A stretch of DNA of 64,000 nucleotides from Hyphomicrobiales bacterium (GCA_024236415.1 JACKKN010000019.1:7692-71691); one strand, 5' to 3'. Counted from the stretch's first letter, positions 1 through 8,971 are shown. The notes: generated by a model from the letters alone, not told the origin. Made by a program: numbers and translations.

Positions 1-1
1 G

Positions 2-1699
2 GACCTGACCGTGACCGAGGGCGACCCGCGCCTGACCAACGACTGGAGCCAGCCGGTGGCGGCGGACTTCGTGCTGGACATGGGCAACCCCGTGCGCGTG
101 GGCGACACGGTGAAGGTCGAGGTCAAGGCCCAGGCCGACGGCATCGACTACAAGGGCCGCGGCCAGGCCACGGCCCCGCGCCAGCTCACCGACGGGTTGG
201 GCATCGCCCGCCTGGGGGTGATCCGCATCGGCACCACCACCTCCATGGTCCTGGTGCCGTCGTTCCTGGGCATGGACCTGATGGCCGCCCGCGGCCTGGT
301 GGGCACTCGCCTGAACGTGGTCCAGGGCGGCGAGGTCAAGACCCCGACCCGGGAATCCGAGGCCAACACCATCTATGCCCAGTCGCCCGAAAGCCGGCCC
401 GGCACGCCGCTGATGCTGCCGTTCGGGTCGCCGGTGACGGTGTCGGTGTTTGGCCCCTGGGACAAGCTGGTGGTGCCGCAGATGAAGGGCAAGAAGGTGC
501 GCGTGGCCCTGGGCCTGCTGCAGGGCAAGTTCAAGGCCGGGCACAACCGCCTGGGCCCGGCGCCGCGCGGCCAGGACCCCTTCACCGTCACCGCCGTGAC
601 CCCGGCCGAGGGCAGCGAGCAGGAGAAGGGCATCACCGTCACGCTGAGCTACTACGAGAACCCCAAGGTGCCCGGCGTGGTCAAGAAGCCGCTGCCGGCG
701 GCCGAGGGAATCGTGGCCGATGCCGGCTTTACGCCGCGGCCGGTGTCCAAGGGCCCGGCGCCCGAGGGCCAGAAGCCCGAGGTGGTGGTCGACCAGTCGC
801 CGGGCGGCGGCACCCCCAAGGAGCCCGGCAGCCCGGTCTACCTGCACTACTACGAGAAGCCCGGCGGCGAGGACGGCGGCGGCGGCGGCGAAACCGACGG
901 CACCGGCCCCTGGGCCGGCCCCTGGGCCGGCACGGTCAAGCTGGACTACATCGCCTTCGGCGGCCAGAAGCTGACCTCCTACAACGCCCTGGCCGGGTTC
1001 CTGCGCGGCCACATGAAGGTGGTCAACCCGCCGCCGCGGCAGGAGGAGGAGCAGAAGACGACCCTGGGCACCGTCATCGCCGAGACCTTCGGCGCCATGG
1101 CTACGAGCATCGGCAACGCCATCTTCATCGCCATCCACGTGGCCTCCGAAATGCTGTACGACGGCCAGCCCCTGGGCTTCGCCCTGGAACGCGACGCCGA
1201 GAACCGCTACTGGCTCTACATCCCCGGCATGACGCCCGAGCAGCGGGCCAAGATGCGCGACCAGTCCAAGAAGGGCCTGAAGCTGTACATGATGCCGGTC
1301 GAGGGTGACCCCCTGATGCTGGAACAGGTCATCGACCAGCAGACCGGCGACGCCAGCAAGCGGGGCAAGGCGCGCCTGCGCTTCAAGGTCAGCGAGGATT
1401 TCCGCAGCGGCGTCCTGAGCCTGCAGGGCAAGGGCCGCGGCTCGCCCTCGGACGACCCGCGCCAGACCACGTCCCTCGAACTGCGCCTGTCCATGACCGT
1501 GCAGCCCGGTTCCTTCGACATGGAAGCGGCCATGAAGCGCATCGGCGCCGAATTCAAGCGCCGCAGCCCGCGCATCGAGAAGATGTGGAAACCCTACCTG
1601 AAGGACTTCAAGACGTCCGCGGAGCGCGAGGCCGAAAAGGAACAGCGCAAGCGCGAACGCGAGCAGCGGCGGCGCCAGCAGCAGCGGTCGAACCAGTAG
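2..1699 (+). CDS. PASTA-repeat protein, 5' end outside the window
   Basis: The reading frame is open from the first bases, so the true start lies upstream; the first start-like codon inside is GTG at 11. Counting from it, three PASTA-like repeats can be seen at about residues 80-148, 153-216 and 219-283. Each has a VP-type start, a hydrophobic helix stretch and a closing beta strand. A Gly/Asp/Glu-rich linker (about 283-300) leads to a C-terminal domain (about 305-535) that I do not recognise, then a highly charged Arg/Glu/Gln tail. PASTA repeats usually bind cell-wall fragments and sit outside Ser/Thr kinases or penicillin-binding proteins; no kinase or transpeptidase part is visible here. 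The gene faces the convergent lipoprotein cluster at 1727-5822, 27 bp away. Its identity beyond PASTA-like is uncertain. Confidence 0.75.
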   Translation, partial: DLTVTEGDPRLTNDWSQPVAADFVLDMGNPVRVGDTVKVEVKAQADGIDYKGRGQATAPRQLTDGLGIARLGVIRIGTTTSMVLVPSFLGMDLMAARGLVGTRLNVVQGGEVKTPTRESEANTIYAQSPESRPGTPLMLPFGSPVTVSVFGPWDKLVVPQMKGKKVRVALGLLQGKFKAGHNRLGPAPRGQDPFTVTAVTPAEGSEQEKGITVTLSYYENPKVPGVVKKPLPAAEGIVADAGFTPRPVSKGPAPEGQKPEVVVDQSPGGGTPKEPGSPVYLHYYEKPGGEDGGGGGETDGTGPWAGPWAGTVKLDYIAFGGQKLTSYNALAGFLRGHMKVVNPPPRQEEEQKTTLGTVIAETFGAMATSIGNAIFIAIHVASEMLYDGQPLGFALERDAENRYWLYIPGMTPEQRAKMRDQSKKGLKLYMMPVEGDPLMLEQVIDQQTGDASKRGKARLRFKVSEDFRSGVLSLQGKGRGSPSDDPRQTTSLELRLSMTVQPGSFDMEAAMKRIGAEFKRRSPRIEKMWKPYLKDFKTSAEREAEKEQRKREREQRRRQQQRSNQ

Positions 1700-1726
1700 G
1701 GGAAGCGCGGGCGTCCGCCCGCCGTG

Positions 1727-2251
1727 CTACCCGCCGATGGCCTCGGCCAGGGCCTTTTCCAGCAGGGCGCGGCGGCGTTCCAGTTCGGCCAGGCGGCGCC
1801 GCTTGGACTCGATGTCGATCACCGGGTCGGCCTGCAGCAGCCGCTGCGCCCGTTCCAGTTCCTCGACCTCCTCTTTCACCCGCGCCAGCTTGGCCCGGTC
1901 GGCGGTGCGGCTCTGCTCGGCCACGGCGATGCGCCGGTCAAGGTCGGCGATCTCGGACCGCAGGGCGTCTTCGCGCTGCTGCGCCTCGCGCACCTCGGCC
2001 GAGACGTTGGCCTGCTCGCGGCGCGCCGCCTCCAGGTCGCGCTGCAATTGCTGCTGGCGCCACTGCTCGTTCTGCAGCTCGCCGCGCTTCTGGTCCAGGC
2101 GCCGCTCGTAGGCGCCCGAGTTGAGGGCCGAGACCCCCGACACGAACCCGCCCTGGGACGGGTCGTCGGTGGTCTGGCAGGCCGCCGCCAGGCCCAGGCA
2201 CAGGCCCAGGGCGGCGGTCAGGGTCAGGCTGCGGGCGATGGTCGCGGACAT
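1727..2251 (-). CDS. coiled-coil lipoprotein
   Basis: Predicted 174-residue lipoprotein. The N-terminus has a hydrophobic signal ending in a lipobox (LAAAC, Cys25). The rest of the chain, from about residue 50, is almost entirely Glu/Arg/Gln/Ala heptad-like sequence and should form one long coiled coil, with a break near the VIDIES segment at about 140-146. No enzymatic motif is present. It lies 31 bp downstream of a second lipoprotein gene (2283-2993) and is probably co-transcribed with it, the FGE-like gene and the permease gene. A structural or adaptor role in the envelope, perhaps bridging membrane and cell wall, is inference. The name of the family is not known to me. Confidence 0.85.
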   Translation of the reverse strand: MSATIARSLTLTAALGLCLGLAAACQTTDDPSQGGFVSGVSALNSGAYERRLDQKRGELQNEQWRQQQLQRDLEAARREQANVSAEVREAQQREDALRSEIADLDRRIAVAEQSRTADRAKLARVKEEVEELERAQRLLQADPVIDIESKRRRLAELERRRALLEKALAEAIGG

Positions 2252-2282
2252 GGCGTCCTCCTTTCCCCCGACGGTGCCGGGT

Positions 2283-2993
2283 CTAGCCCAGCGGCGAAAC
2301 CTCGAGGGCGCTGTTCAGGCCGTCCAGCTCGCTTTCCAGCACCGCGATGTTGCGCTCCATCATGGCCACCTGGCGGTCCATCTCGGCCACGTTGGCCGAG
2401 TTGCTGCGCTTCTTGGACTCGGCCAGGGCGTAGGCGTAGTTGTCGCGCTTCTCGCGCATGCCCTTCAGGGCCTTGGCCATCAGGTCGCGGTTCTCCTTGA
2501 TCCGGGTCAGCCGTTCCTGGCCCTGTTCGCGGGTGATCTGGTTGGCGGCGAAGCGCTGGTTCAGGTCGTTCAGCTTGCGCCGGTCGGCGGCGGTGACCTC
2601 CTGCGCCGTGGCCAGGTAGCCGGCCATCTGCTGGTTGTCGCGGCGCACGTCGGTGATCATGGCGTTGATGCGCGCCTCCTCGTTGGCGTAGTGCCGCTGG
2701 CGCTGGGCCACGTAGTAGCCCGTGGCGCCGCCGGCCAGGGCGCCGATGCCGGCGCCGATGGCGGCGCCGCGCCCGCCGCCGGCCAGGCCGCCGATCAGGG
2801 CCCCCGCCAGGGCGCCGATGGCGGCGCCCTCGACCACGGTGCGGGTCATGGCCTCGTTCTGCTTGCGCAGGGCCACTTCCTGGGCCGTCATGGGCTGCTC
2901 GGCCTGGGCCCCCTTGTTGCCGGTCGACTGGCAGGCGCTTGCCGTGACGGCGACCATGAGGACCAGGGCGACAGCCTTTGCGGATTTGCGCAT
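2283..2993 (-). CDS. glycine-zipper lipoprotein
   Basis: 236-residue protein when started at the ATG at 2993, which has an AGGAG ribosome site 10 bases upstream; an ATG 30 bases earlier gives an unlikely charged extension ahead of the signal peptide. The signal peptide ends in a lipobox (TASAC, Cys21). Residues about 56-94 form a glycine zipper (repeated GAxIG/GALAG/GGLAGG pattern) that could insert in or span a membrane. The region after residue 95 is a long charged helical or coiled-coil domain. Glycine-zipper lipoproteins of this kind are common in proteobacterial outer membranes and are often annotated only by the repeat. It sits between the coiled-coil lipoprotein gene and the FGE-like gene, all on the minus strand, which suggests one envelope complex. 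Confidence 0.85.
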   Translation of the reverse strand: MRKSAKAVALVLMVAVTASACQSTGNKGAQAEQPMTAQEVALRKQNEAMTRTVVEGAAIGALAGALIGGLAGGGRGAAIGAGIGALAGGATGYYVAQRQRHYANEEARINAMITDVRRDNQQMAGYLATAQEVTAADRRKLNDLNQRFAANQITREQGQERLTRIKENRDLMAKALKGMREKRDNYAYALAESKKRSNSANVAEMDRQVAMMERNIAVLESELDGLNSALEVSPLG

Positions 2994-3058
2994 CTCCAAC
3001 TCCTGTGCCGACAATTCCCTCAATTCAACCTAAATTATACCCCAGGGGAGCCCGTGTT

Positions 3059-4606
3059 TCACCGTTCGCGAATCTGTTCAAGCCAGGTTTTGCGGTCGAT
3101 TCGGCTCTCTTTCCGGTATATGTCGGCGTGCGACTTGAAAAGTTCCGCAAAGGGGATCAGCGAACGCAGGTCGCGGCTTTCGAACTCCACGGCCAGGGCC
3201 GCCAACTGGCGCGCGAAAACCTCGTCGGGATAATCACCCACGGCCTGGATCACCGTGTCGGCGTAGTACTGGAAGTTCTCCTCCAGCACCTTGCCGCCGG
3301 CGATCAGGCTGCGCTCGGTCTTGGCGATCAGCTCGGGGCTGGAATTGGCGGCGCGGCGGCCGCGCAGGATGGCGCGGATGGCGCGCAGGCGGGTCTGGTC
3401 GTCCTGCAGCTTGCGGCCCAGGAAGGCGCCCAGGCGGATCACCACCTTGACGGCGCGGTCGCGCTGCTCGTTGCGGCTGGCGACGTTGGACTTGACCACG
3501 AAGGCCAGGTGGTCCAGGCGCCGGCGCAAATCGGGGTCGGCGGTGGCCTGCTTGACCACCTCCAGCTCGGCCACCGGGTCGTCCAGGGGCTCGGTGCCCG
3601 AGGTGACGGTCACCGTCCGCGGCAGGGCCTGCCAGTCGGCGCGCACCTGGCGCAGGCGCTCGTGCGAGGTCAGCACCGGCGCCGAGATGGCCAGGCGGAA
3701 CCCCACCGTGGCCACCCGGTTGGGCCCGCCGCGGGCGAAATGGGCCACCTCCTGGCGGTAGGCCGAGCGCACCTGGGTCTCGGACGTCAGGTAGTTGCCG
3801 CCCTTGATGACGAAGCCGCCGGGCTGGCCGTGCAGGCGGCTGTACTTGCTGAGGCGGAAGGGCGACAGCACGATCTCGTCGACGTTGCCCAGCAGGTCGT
3901 GCAGGCCCAGCGGGTTGGGCTGCAGCAAGCCCGTCAGCTGCATCTTGCCGTTGGACGAGCGGGCGCCGGCGAACCAGACGTACTTGTGCATGCCGTCGGG
4001 CATGGGGAAGGCGCGCTCCTGGAACTCGGCTGTGGACACGGCCGAACCGCCGCGGGCGGCGTATTCCCATTCCTCCTCGGTGGGCAGGCGCAGGAAGCCG
4101 GGCGCGCCGTCCTCGCCGGGCAGGGCGTCGGCGCCGTGGGCCAGCAGCCATTCGGTGTATTTCCCGGCGAAGGCCACGGCGTCGAACCAGGACACCTTGG
4201 TGGCCGGCAGGCGCCCGCGCATGGACGCACGCGGGCAGGCGCCGTCGGCCTTGAGGGCGTCCACCTGCATCTGCGTGACCTCGTACTTGCCCAGGTAGAA
4301 GAACCGCCGCGCCGGGGTCGCCGGGTCGGTGAAGCCGCCGGCCACGTAGGCGTAGCGGTTGTTCTCGGCGTGGCCGACGGCCTCGTCGCTGCCGCCGATG
4401 ACCACCTTGCGGTCGCCCAGCCAGCCGTCGCTGGGCACCTCGACCCGGCGGAATGCCATGGCCCCGCCGCAGGGCATGGGCAGCACCAGGTCGCCGGCCT
4501 GGGGCGCCGGGTTGTACAGCTTCTCGCGCCAGGGCTGGGGCGCCTCCTGGGCCCAGGCCGGGGCGGCCAGCAGGAACAGCAGCACGGCGATCAGGTGTCT
4601 ACACAT
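3059..4606 (-). CDS. secreted SUMF1/FGE-like protein lacking catalytic cysteines
   Basis: 515 residues with a cleavable signal peptide (about 1-19, ending AWA). The central part (about 60-310) has the SUMF1/formylglycine-generating fold signature: YLGKYEVTQMQ, RLPTEEEWEYAARGG, LLGNVDEIVL, IKGGNY, RSAYR and VGFRLA. True FGEs and EgtB-like enzymes use cysteines or an iron-binding triad in the GG...R...GFR stretch. Here that stretch (GGNYLTSETQVRSAYR) has no cysteine, so oxidase activity of the FGE type is unlikely; a PvdO-like or purely structural role fits better. The C-terminal 200 residues are helical and unassigned. The start codon overlaps the end of the upstream permease gene by 8 bp, which implies translational coupling and a shared task in the periplasm. 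Confidence 0.85.
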   Translation of the reverse strand: MCRHLIAVLLFLLAAPAWAQEAPQPWREKLYNPAPQAGDLVLPMPCGGAMAFRRVEVPSDGWLGDRKVVIGGSDEAVGHAENNRYAYVAGGFTDPATPARRFFYLGKYEVTQMQVDALKADGACPRASMRGRLPATKVSWFDAVAFAGKYTEWLLAHGADALPGEDGAPGFLRLPTEEEWEYAARGGSAVSTAEFQERAFPMPDGMHKYVWFAGARSSNGKMQLTGLLQPNPLGLHDLLGNVDEIVLSPFRLSKYSRLHGQPGGFVIKGGNYLTSETQVRSAYRQEVAHFARGGPNRVATVGFRLAISAPVLTSHERLRQVRADWQALPRTVTVTSGTEPLDDPVAELEVVKQATADPDLRRRLDHLAFVVKSNVASRNEQRDRAVKVVIRLGAFLGRKLQDDQTRLRAIRAILRGRRAANSSPELIAKTERSLIAGGKVLEENFQYYADTVIQAVGDYPDEVFARQLAALAVEFESRDLRSLIPFAELFKSHADIYRKESRIDRKTWLEQIRER

Positions 4607-5822
4607 TGCGGGTCCCCTCGGCCGGCTCGATCTGCGAGGCGCGGTAGCCGGCCAGGGCCGAGGCGGCCACGGCGCAGGCCACGGTCAGGACCAGCCCGGC
4701 GGCGAAGTGGCCGGACAGCAGCCGGCAGGCGAGCTCGCCCTTGTCCAGGCTGGATGCGAACAGGCGGTTGATCAACCCGGCCACGCCCAGGTAGACCATG
4801 CCCGACAGCGCCCCGCCCAGGACCGCCGTGAAGCTGGCCTGCAGCACCGGAAACAGGGTGATGGCGGCGGTCGGCAGGCCAAGCAGGCGCAGCACGCCCA
4901 GGTCGCGGCGCTTGCGGTCCACGTGGGCCCACAGGTTGGCGCCCAGGGACAGCAGGAACCCGCCTAGGCCGATGCCGGCGATGATCCAGAAGATGTTGCC
5001 CAGGTTGGCGTCCAACTGCTGCACGGTCTCGATCTCGGCGGCGCGGGTATACACCTCGATGCCGCGGGCGCGCATCAGGTCGCGCAGGGCGACCACGTCA
5101 TCCAGGCCGCGGGCGTACAGGCGGAACCCGGCGTAGACCCGCGCGCCGGGCGGCGCCGCCTCGCCGGCCCAGCCCAGGGCCGCCACGGCGCGGCCGTCGC
5201 GGTAGTCCTCGACGGCGCTGATCAGGGGCAGGGAGACGAAGGCGGCGGGCCGGGTGAAGGCGCGCTCGGGCAGCACGGCGCCGATGCGCGCGGTCAGCTT
5301 GGCCGGCTGCCGCCGCCCGGCCACCACCCGCTGCACCAGGCCCTCGACACTGTCGCCGGCGGCCAGGCCCAGGCGCTGCGCCGCCGGCGCCGACAGCAGC
5401 ACGACTTCGACCCCCGCCGGCGGTTCGGTGCCCGCGGGCAGCAGCGGGTCGCCGGCGGCCGAGGGCACCAGCTCGGCGGTGACGAAACGGCTGCGCGACC
5501 CGGGCACGCGCAAGGTGATGGTGGCGGCGATCTGGCGCGTGCGCGGAACCAGGAACCCGGTCTCGGGCCGTGCCGCCAGGTCGGCGAACCAGGCGTCGTC
5601 GAACCGGGCGCTGGCCAGGGGCCGGATCTCGCGGTTGCGGGGGTCCTCCACCAGGCGCTGGCGCAGGGTGTCGATCAGCCCGAACTTGAGCGCGAACAGC
5701 ACCAGCAGCGGCGTCAGCACGGCGGCCAGCGCCAGCACGAAGCAGGCTGACATGCGCCACTCCTTGAGGAAGTCGCGGCTGGCAAGGCGGATCACCTGGG
5801 CCAGGGTCAGACGGTCGAGCAT
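4599..5822 (-). CDS. FtsX/MacB-type ABC transporter permease
   Basis: 407 residues with the classic FtsX/MacB layout: one N-terminal membrane helix (about 24-48), a large periplasmic domain (about 50-270), then three C-terminal helices (about 275-300, 325-350, 368-395). Permeases of this class do not import solutes; they transmit ATP-driven motion across the inner membrane for lipoprotein release, peptide export or cell-wall hydrolase control. No ATPase gene lies beside it; the nearest candidate is the orphan ATPase at 15060-15785. It is the first gene of the minus-strand run permease, FGE-like protein, glycine-zipper lipoprotein, coiled-coil lipoprotein, which together resemble an envelope-remodelling or lipoprotein-handling complex (inference). 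Confidence 0.85.
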   Translation of the reverse strand: MLDRLTLAQVIRLASRDFLKEWRMSACFVLALAAVLTPLLVLFALKFGLIDTLRQRLVEDPRNREIRPLASARFDDAWFADLAARPETGFLVPRTRQIAATITLRVPGSRSRFVTAELVPSAAGDPLLPAGTEPPAGVEVVLLSAPAAQRLGLAAGDSVEGLVQRVVAGRRQPAKLTARIGAVLPERAFTRPAAFVSLPLISAVEDYRDGRAVAALGWAGEAAPPGARVYAGFRLYARGLDDVVALRDLMRARGIEVYTRAAEIETVQQLDANLGNIFWIIAGIGLGGFLLSLGANLWAHVDRKRRDLGVLRLLGLPTAAITLFPVLQASFTAVLGGALSGMVYLGVAGLINRLFASSLDKGELACRLLSGHFAAGLVLTVACAVAASALAGYRASQIEPAEGTRNV

Positions 5823-5892
5823 GGTTCTAGCCTAGACCCGCCGGGGCCCGGGCGAAAATGATTTTCGCGCCGAGCGCGTACCATGCGCTAGA

Positions 5893-5904
5893 CTTGGCGC
5901 CAAG
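5893..5904. promoter_or_regulatory. 12-bp perfect palindrome upstream of acyl-CoA ligase
   Basis: CTTGGCGCCAAG is a perfect palindrome in the 135-bp divergent gap between the permease gene (start 5822) and the acyl-CoA ligase gene (start 5958). It could be an operator for either gene. Nothing else identifies the regulator, and short GC palindromes arise by chance in such DNA. Confidence 0.25.
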
Positions 5905-5957
5905 CCGCGCGCCGACGCGGCAGCCGAGAAACGCGATCCGTCCGGGAGGTTTCCGTC

Positions 5958-7508
5958 TTGTCCACCTATGTCCCTCCGCCCGAGGTCACGGCGTCGCGCC
6001 GGGCCACCGTCGGCGGCCTGTTTCACGTCCGCGTCGCCATCAACCCCGACCGCCCGGCGGTGGTGGAGGGCGAGCGGTCCCTGACCTATGCCGAGCTGGA
6101 GGAGCGCAGCAACCGCCTGGCCAACGGCCTGCTGGGCCTGGGCCTGGCGCGCGGCGAGCGGGTCGCCCTGCTGGCCCGCAACTGCCTGGAGTACATGGAG
6201 GCCGAGCTGGCGGCGGCCAAGGCGGGGCTGGTGCTGGCGGCCCTGAACTGGCGCCTGGGGGCGCGCGAGCTGCGCCATTGCGTCGAGCTGGTGGCGCCGC
6301 GCCTGGTGCTGGTGCAGCCGGACCTGGCCGACGCCCTGGCGGCCCTGGGCACCACCGGCCACCGCACCGTCGTCCTGGGGCCCGACTACGACGCCCTGCT
6401 GGCCGCCGCGCCCGACCACTACCCGGACCTGGACATCGACCCCGAGGACGGGCTGGTGATCCTCTACACCTCGGGCACCACGGGCCTGCCCAAGGGCGCC
6501 CTGGTCAGCCACCGGGCCATGGTGGCGCGGGCCATGTCCTATGCCTCCGAGCTGCGCGTGCCCATCGGCGACACCTACTGCGCCTGGGCGCCGTTCTACC
6601 ACATGGCCTCGACCGACCAGGCCCTGGCCACGGTCATGCGCGGCGGCACCGTGCAGGTGGTGGACGGCTACGACCCCGACGGCCTGATCCGGGTGCTGGA
6701 GACCGCGGAGATGGCCTTCTTCATCCTGATGCCGGGCATGGTCGGCCCGTTCGCCCAGGTGCTGCGCGAGCGCGGCGTGCGGCCCCGCGGGGTGGGGGTG
6801 TGCGGCGCCATGGCCGACCTGGTGCCGCGCGCCGACATCGCGGCGGTGACGGCGGCCCTGGGGGCGCCCTACCTGAACAGCTTCGGCGCCACCGAGACCG
6901 GGCTGGTGCCGGCCACCTCGGGCACCCTGGCCGTGGGCGTGCCGCCGGCCAGCCTGTCCAAGCGCCAGTCCGCCTTCTGCGAGCTGCGCCTGGTGGACCC
7001 CGACGACAACGAGGTCCCCGTCGGCACCCCGGGCGAGGTGGCGGTGCGCGGCCCGACCCTGTTCAGCGGCTACTGGAACGCCCACGAGACCAACGCCCAC
7101 GATTTCCGCAACGGCTGGTTCCACATGGGCGACGTCATGCGCCGCAACGCCGACGGCAGCCTGGATTACGTGGACCGGGTCAAATACATGATCAAGTCCG
7201 GCGGCGAGAACATCTACCCGGCCGAGATCGAGACCGTGCTGGCCGCCGACCCGCGGGTGCGCGAGGCGGTGGTGGTGCGCCGCCCCGACGACCGGTGGGG
7301 CGAGGTGCCGGTGGCCTTCATCGTCGCCAACGACGAATCCCTGGGTGCTGACGACCTGCTGGCCCTGTGCCGCGACAACCTGTCCGGCTACAAGCGGCCC
7401 AAGGAGGTAATCTTCGTCGCGCCCGAGGACCTGCCGCGCTCCACCACCGGCAAGATCCAGCGCCACGAGCTGGAGGCGCGGCTGGACTCGTTCCGGCCGT
7501 CGGCGTGA
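5958..7508 (+). CDS. class I adenylate-forming acyl-CoA ligase
   Basis: 516-residue ANL-superfamily enzyme that should activate a carboxylic acid with ATP and transfer the acyl group to CoA. The phosphate-binding loop YTSGTTGLPKG is at about 170-180. The NSFGATETG motif is in the middle, the hinge region holds DVMRRN...DYVDRVKYMIKSGGENIYP, and the catalytic lysine lies in STTGKIQRHEL near the C-terminus, so all key parts are intact. Translation probably starts at TTG 5958, with GGGAGGT eight bases upstream. Length and motifs fit medium/long-chain or aromatic acyl-CoA ligases of the FadD/caiC type; the substrate cannot be read from sequence. It is transcribed alone and convergent with the gene ending at 7530. 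Confidence 0.9.
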   Translation: MSTYVPPPEVTASRRATVGGLFHVRVAINPDRPAVVEGERSLTYAELEERSNRLANGLLGLGLARGERVALLARNCLEYMEAELAAAKAGLVLAALNWRLGARELRHCVELVAPRLVLVQPDLADALAALGTTGHRTVVLGPDYDALLAAAPDHYPDLDIDPEDGLVILYTSGTTGLPKGALVSHRAMVARAMSYASELRVPIGDTYCAWAPFYHMASTDQALATVMRGGTVQVVDGYDPDGLIRVLETAEMAFFILMPGMVGPFAQVLRERGVRPRGVGVCGAMADLVPRADIAAVTAALGAPYLNSFGATETGLVPATSGTLAVGVPPASLSKRQSAFCELRLVDPDDNEVPVGTPGEVAVRGPTLFSGYWNAHETNAHDFRNGWFHMGDVMRRNADGSLDYVDRVKYMIKSGGENIYPAEIETVLAADPRVREAVVVRRPDDRWGEVPVAFIVANDESLGADDLLALCRDNLSGYKRPKEVIFVAPEDLPRSTTGKIQRHELEARLDSFRPSA

Positions 7509-7529
7509 GGTGGCTCAGCGCCCAGGGGC

Positions 7530-8138
7530 TCAACGCCCGTCGGCGGCGCCGCCGGGGCGGAACTTGAGGCTGGTCAGCAGGGCGTCGATGCGGCCCTTGG
7601 CCTTGGCCGGGTCGCTGAACAGGAACAGCACGTAGACGTCGGCGCGGGCGTTCTTGTGCAGCGCCAGCAGGAAGCCGTAACGGTGGTCCGGCGACACCGC
7701 CGGGTCCAGGTCGAAGGCCGTGGCGCTGGCCCAGTCGGCGTTGAAGCGGGCCCGCGCCTCCTGGGCCGGGAACTCGCGCGACGGCGAATGACCGCCGGCG
7801 GACAGCAGCCCGACCAGGGACCCGTACACCAGCGGGAAGATGTGGTTGGGGTTGGGGGCCGAGCTGTGGGGGTCGTTGTAGTCGATCTCCATGCGGGCGA
7901 TGGGCCGCACGGCGTAGGCCACGGTCAGGCCGCCATCGGGCGCGGCCAGGGCCCGGTCGAAGGGGAAGGCCGGCACGGTCGGCACCGGCGCCGCCGCGAA
8001 CCCCGCCGGCGGGGCGAAGGTGGCGGCGGCCTCGTCCAGCAGCGCGTCGAAGCCAGGCGCGGCGCCGGCGCGGGCGCCGGACAGGGCCATCAGGCAGGCG
8101 GCGAGAACGGCCAGCAGGCGCGGGGCCGGGTTTGTCAT
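7530..8138 (-). CDS. secreted protein of unknown function
   Basis: 202 residues with an N-terminal signal peptide (about 1-28, ending ARAGA). The mature part has no motif I recognise. It contains a conserved-looking stretch around IARMEIDYNDPHSSAPNPNH and ends in a possible alpha/beta segment (YVLFLFSDPAKAKGRID). The start ATG at 8138 overlaps the stop codon of the upstream TPR gene as ATGA, so the two are translationally coupled. The protein probably works in the periplasm together with that TPR protein. No function is assigned. Confidence 0.8.
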   Translation of the reverse strand: MTNPAPRLLAVLAACLMALSGARAGAAPGFDALLDEAAATFAPPAGFAAAPVPTVPAFPFDRALAAPDGGLTVAYAVRPIARMEIDYNDPHSSAPNPNHIFPLVYGSLVGLLSAGGHSPSREFPAQEARARFNADWASATAFDLDPAVSPDHRYGFLLALHKNARADVYVLFLFSDPAKAKGRIDALLTSLKFRPGGAADGR

Positions 8139-8971
8139 TCCTTTTTGCCTTCGGCCCGGGCGGGGCCCGTCAGCTCGGCCAGCTTCTTTTCCGCCACGTC
8201 GCGCCACTGCGGCGAGTCCGCCAACTCCAGGAACCGGCGCAAGTCGGCAACGGCGCCGTCCCGGTCGCCCATCTGGGCCCGGGTCATGGCCAGGTTGAAG
8301 TGCGGCGGCGGGGCGTGGGGGTCGACGGCGACGCAGCGCTCGAAGTCCGCCAGGGCCAAGTCGAAGCGGCCGCCGTTGAAGTGCATGGACCCGCGGTTGA
8401 ACCGCGCCGCCAGGTTGTCGGGGGCCAGTTCCACGGCCCGGTCCAGGTCGGCCATGGCCTTGCTGGTGTTGCCGAAGCGGCGGTAGGCCTGGGCCCGGTT
8501 GACGTAGATGGCGGGGTTGCCGGGCGCGGCCTGGGCCGCCGCCTCCAGGTCGCGCAAGGCGTCGGCGGTGCGGTCCTGCTGCAACAGCAGGCTGCCGCGC
8601 ACCAGCAGCACGTCGGGGTGGCCGGGATAGCGCCGCAGGGCGTCGCCAAGGGTGTCCAGGGCCAGGCCCGGGCGGCCCTCGTCCTGGTGCTGCAGGGCGA
8701 CGCGGATCATGGACTCGGGGCCCAGCGCGGCATGCGGGTCCTTGGGCCGATGGGCGCCGGCCCGGGGTGCGGTCGGTGCGGGATCTTCGGTCCCGCCGAC
8801 CAGCCGCTGCAACCTGCGGCGCAGCTTTTCCCGGTCCGGCGCATCTGCGAAAGGCGAGGTCCCGGCGGCGGGGTGTTCCGCGTCGGCGGCGGAAGCCGGT
8901 GCCGCCGACAGGGTGCCCAGGGCCAGGACCGTGGAAAGGAGGAGGGGGAGGAGAGCCTGCTTGCGTGTCAT
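8135..8971 (-). CDS. secreted tetratricopeptide-repeat protein
   Basis: 278 residues with a signal peptide (about 1-28, ending ASA). A low-complexity spacer (about 30-85) is followed by TPR units from about 88 to 245. Typical repeat helices are visible: ALDTLGDALRRYPGHPDVLL, ADALRDLEAAAQAAPGNPAI, KAMADLDRAVELAPDNLAAR and LALADFERCVAVDPH. TPRs build protein-binding scaffolds, so this is likely a periplasmic adaptor. It is coupled (ATGA overlap) to the unknown secreted protein downstream and separated from the cytochrome gene by 108 bp containing a terminator, so the pair forms its own unit. Confidence 0.88.
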   Translation of the reverse strand: MTRKQALLPLLLSTVLALGTLSAAPASAADAEHPAAGTSPFADAPDREKLRRRLQRLVGGTEDPAPTAPRAGAHRPKDPHAALGPESMIRVALQHQDEGRPGLALDTLGDALRRYPGHPDVLLVRGSLLLQQDRTADALRDLEAAAQAAPGNPAIYVNRAQAYRRFGNTSKAMADLDRAVELAPDNLAARFNRGSMHFNGGRFDLALADFERCVAVDPHAPPPHFNLAMTRAQMGDRDGAVADLRRFLELADSPQWRDVAEKKLAELTGPARAEGKKE

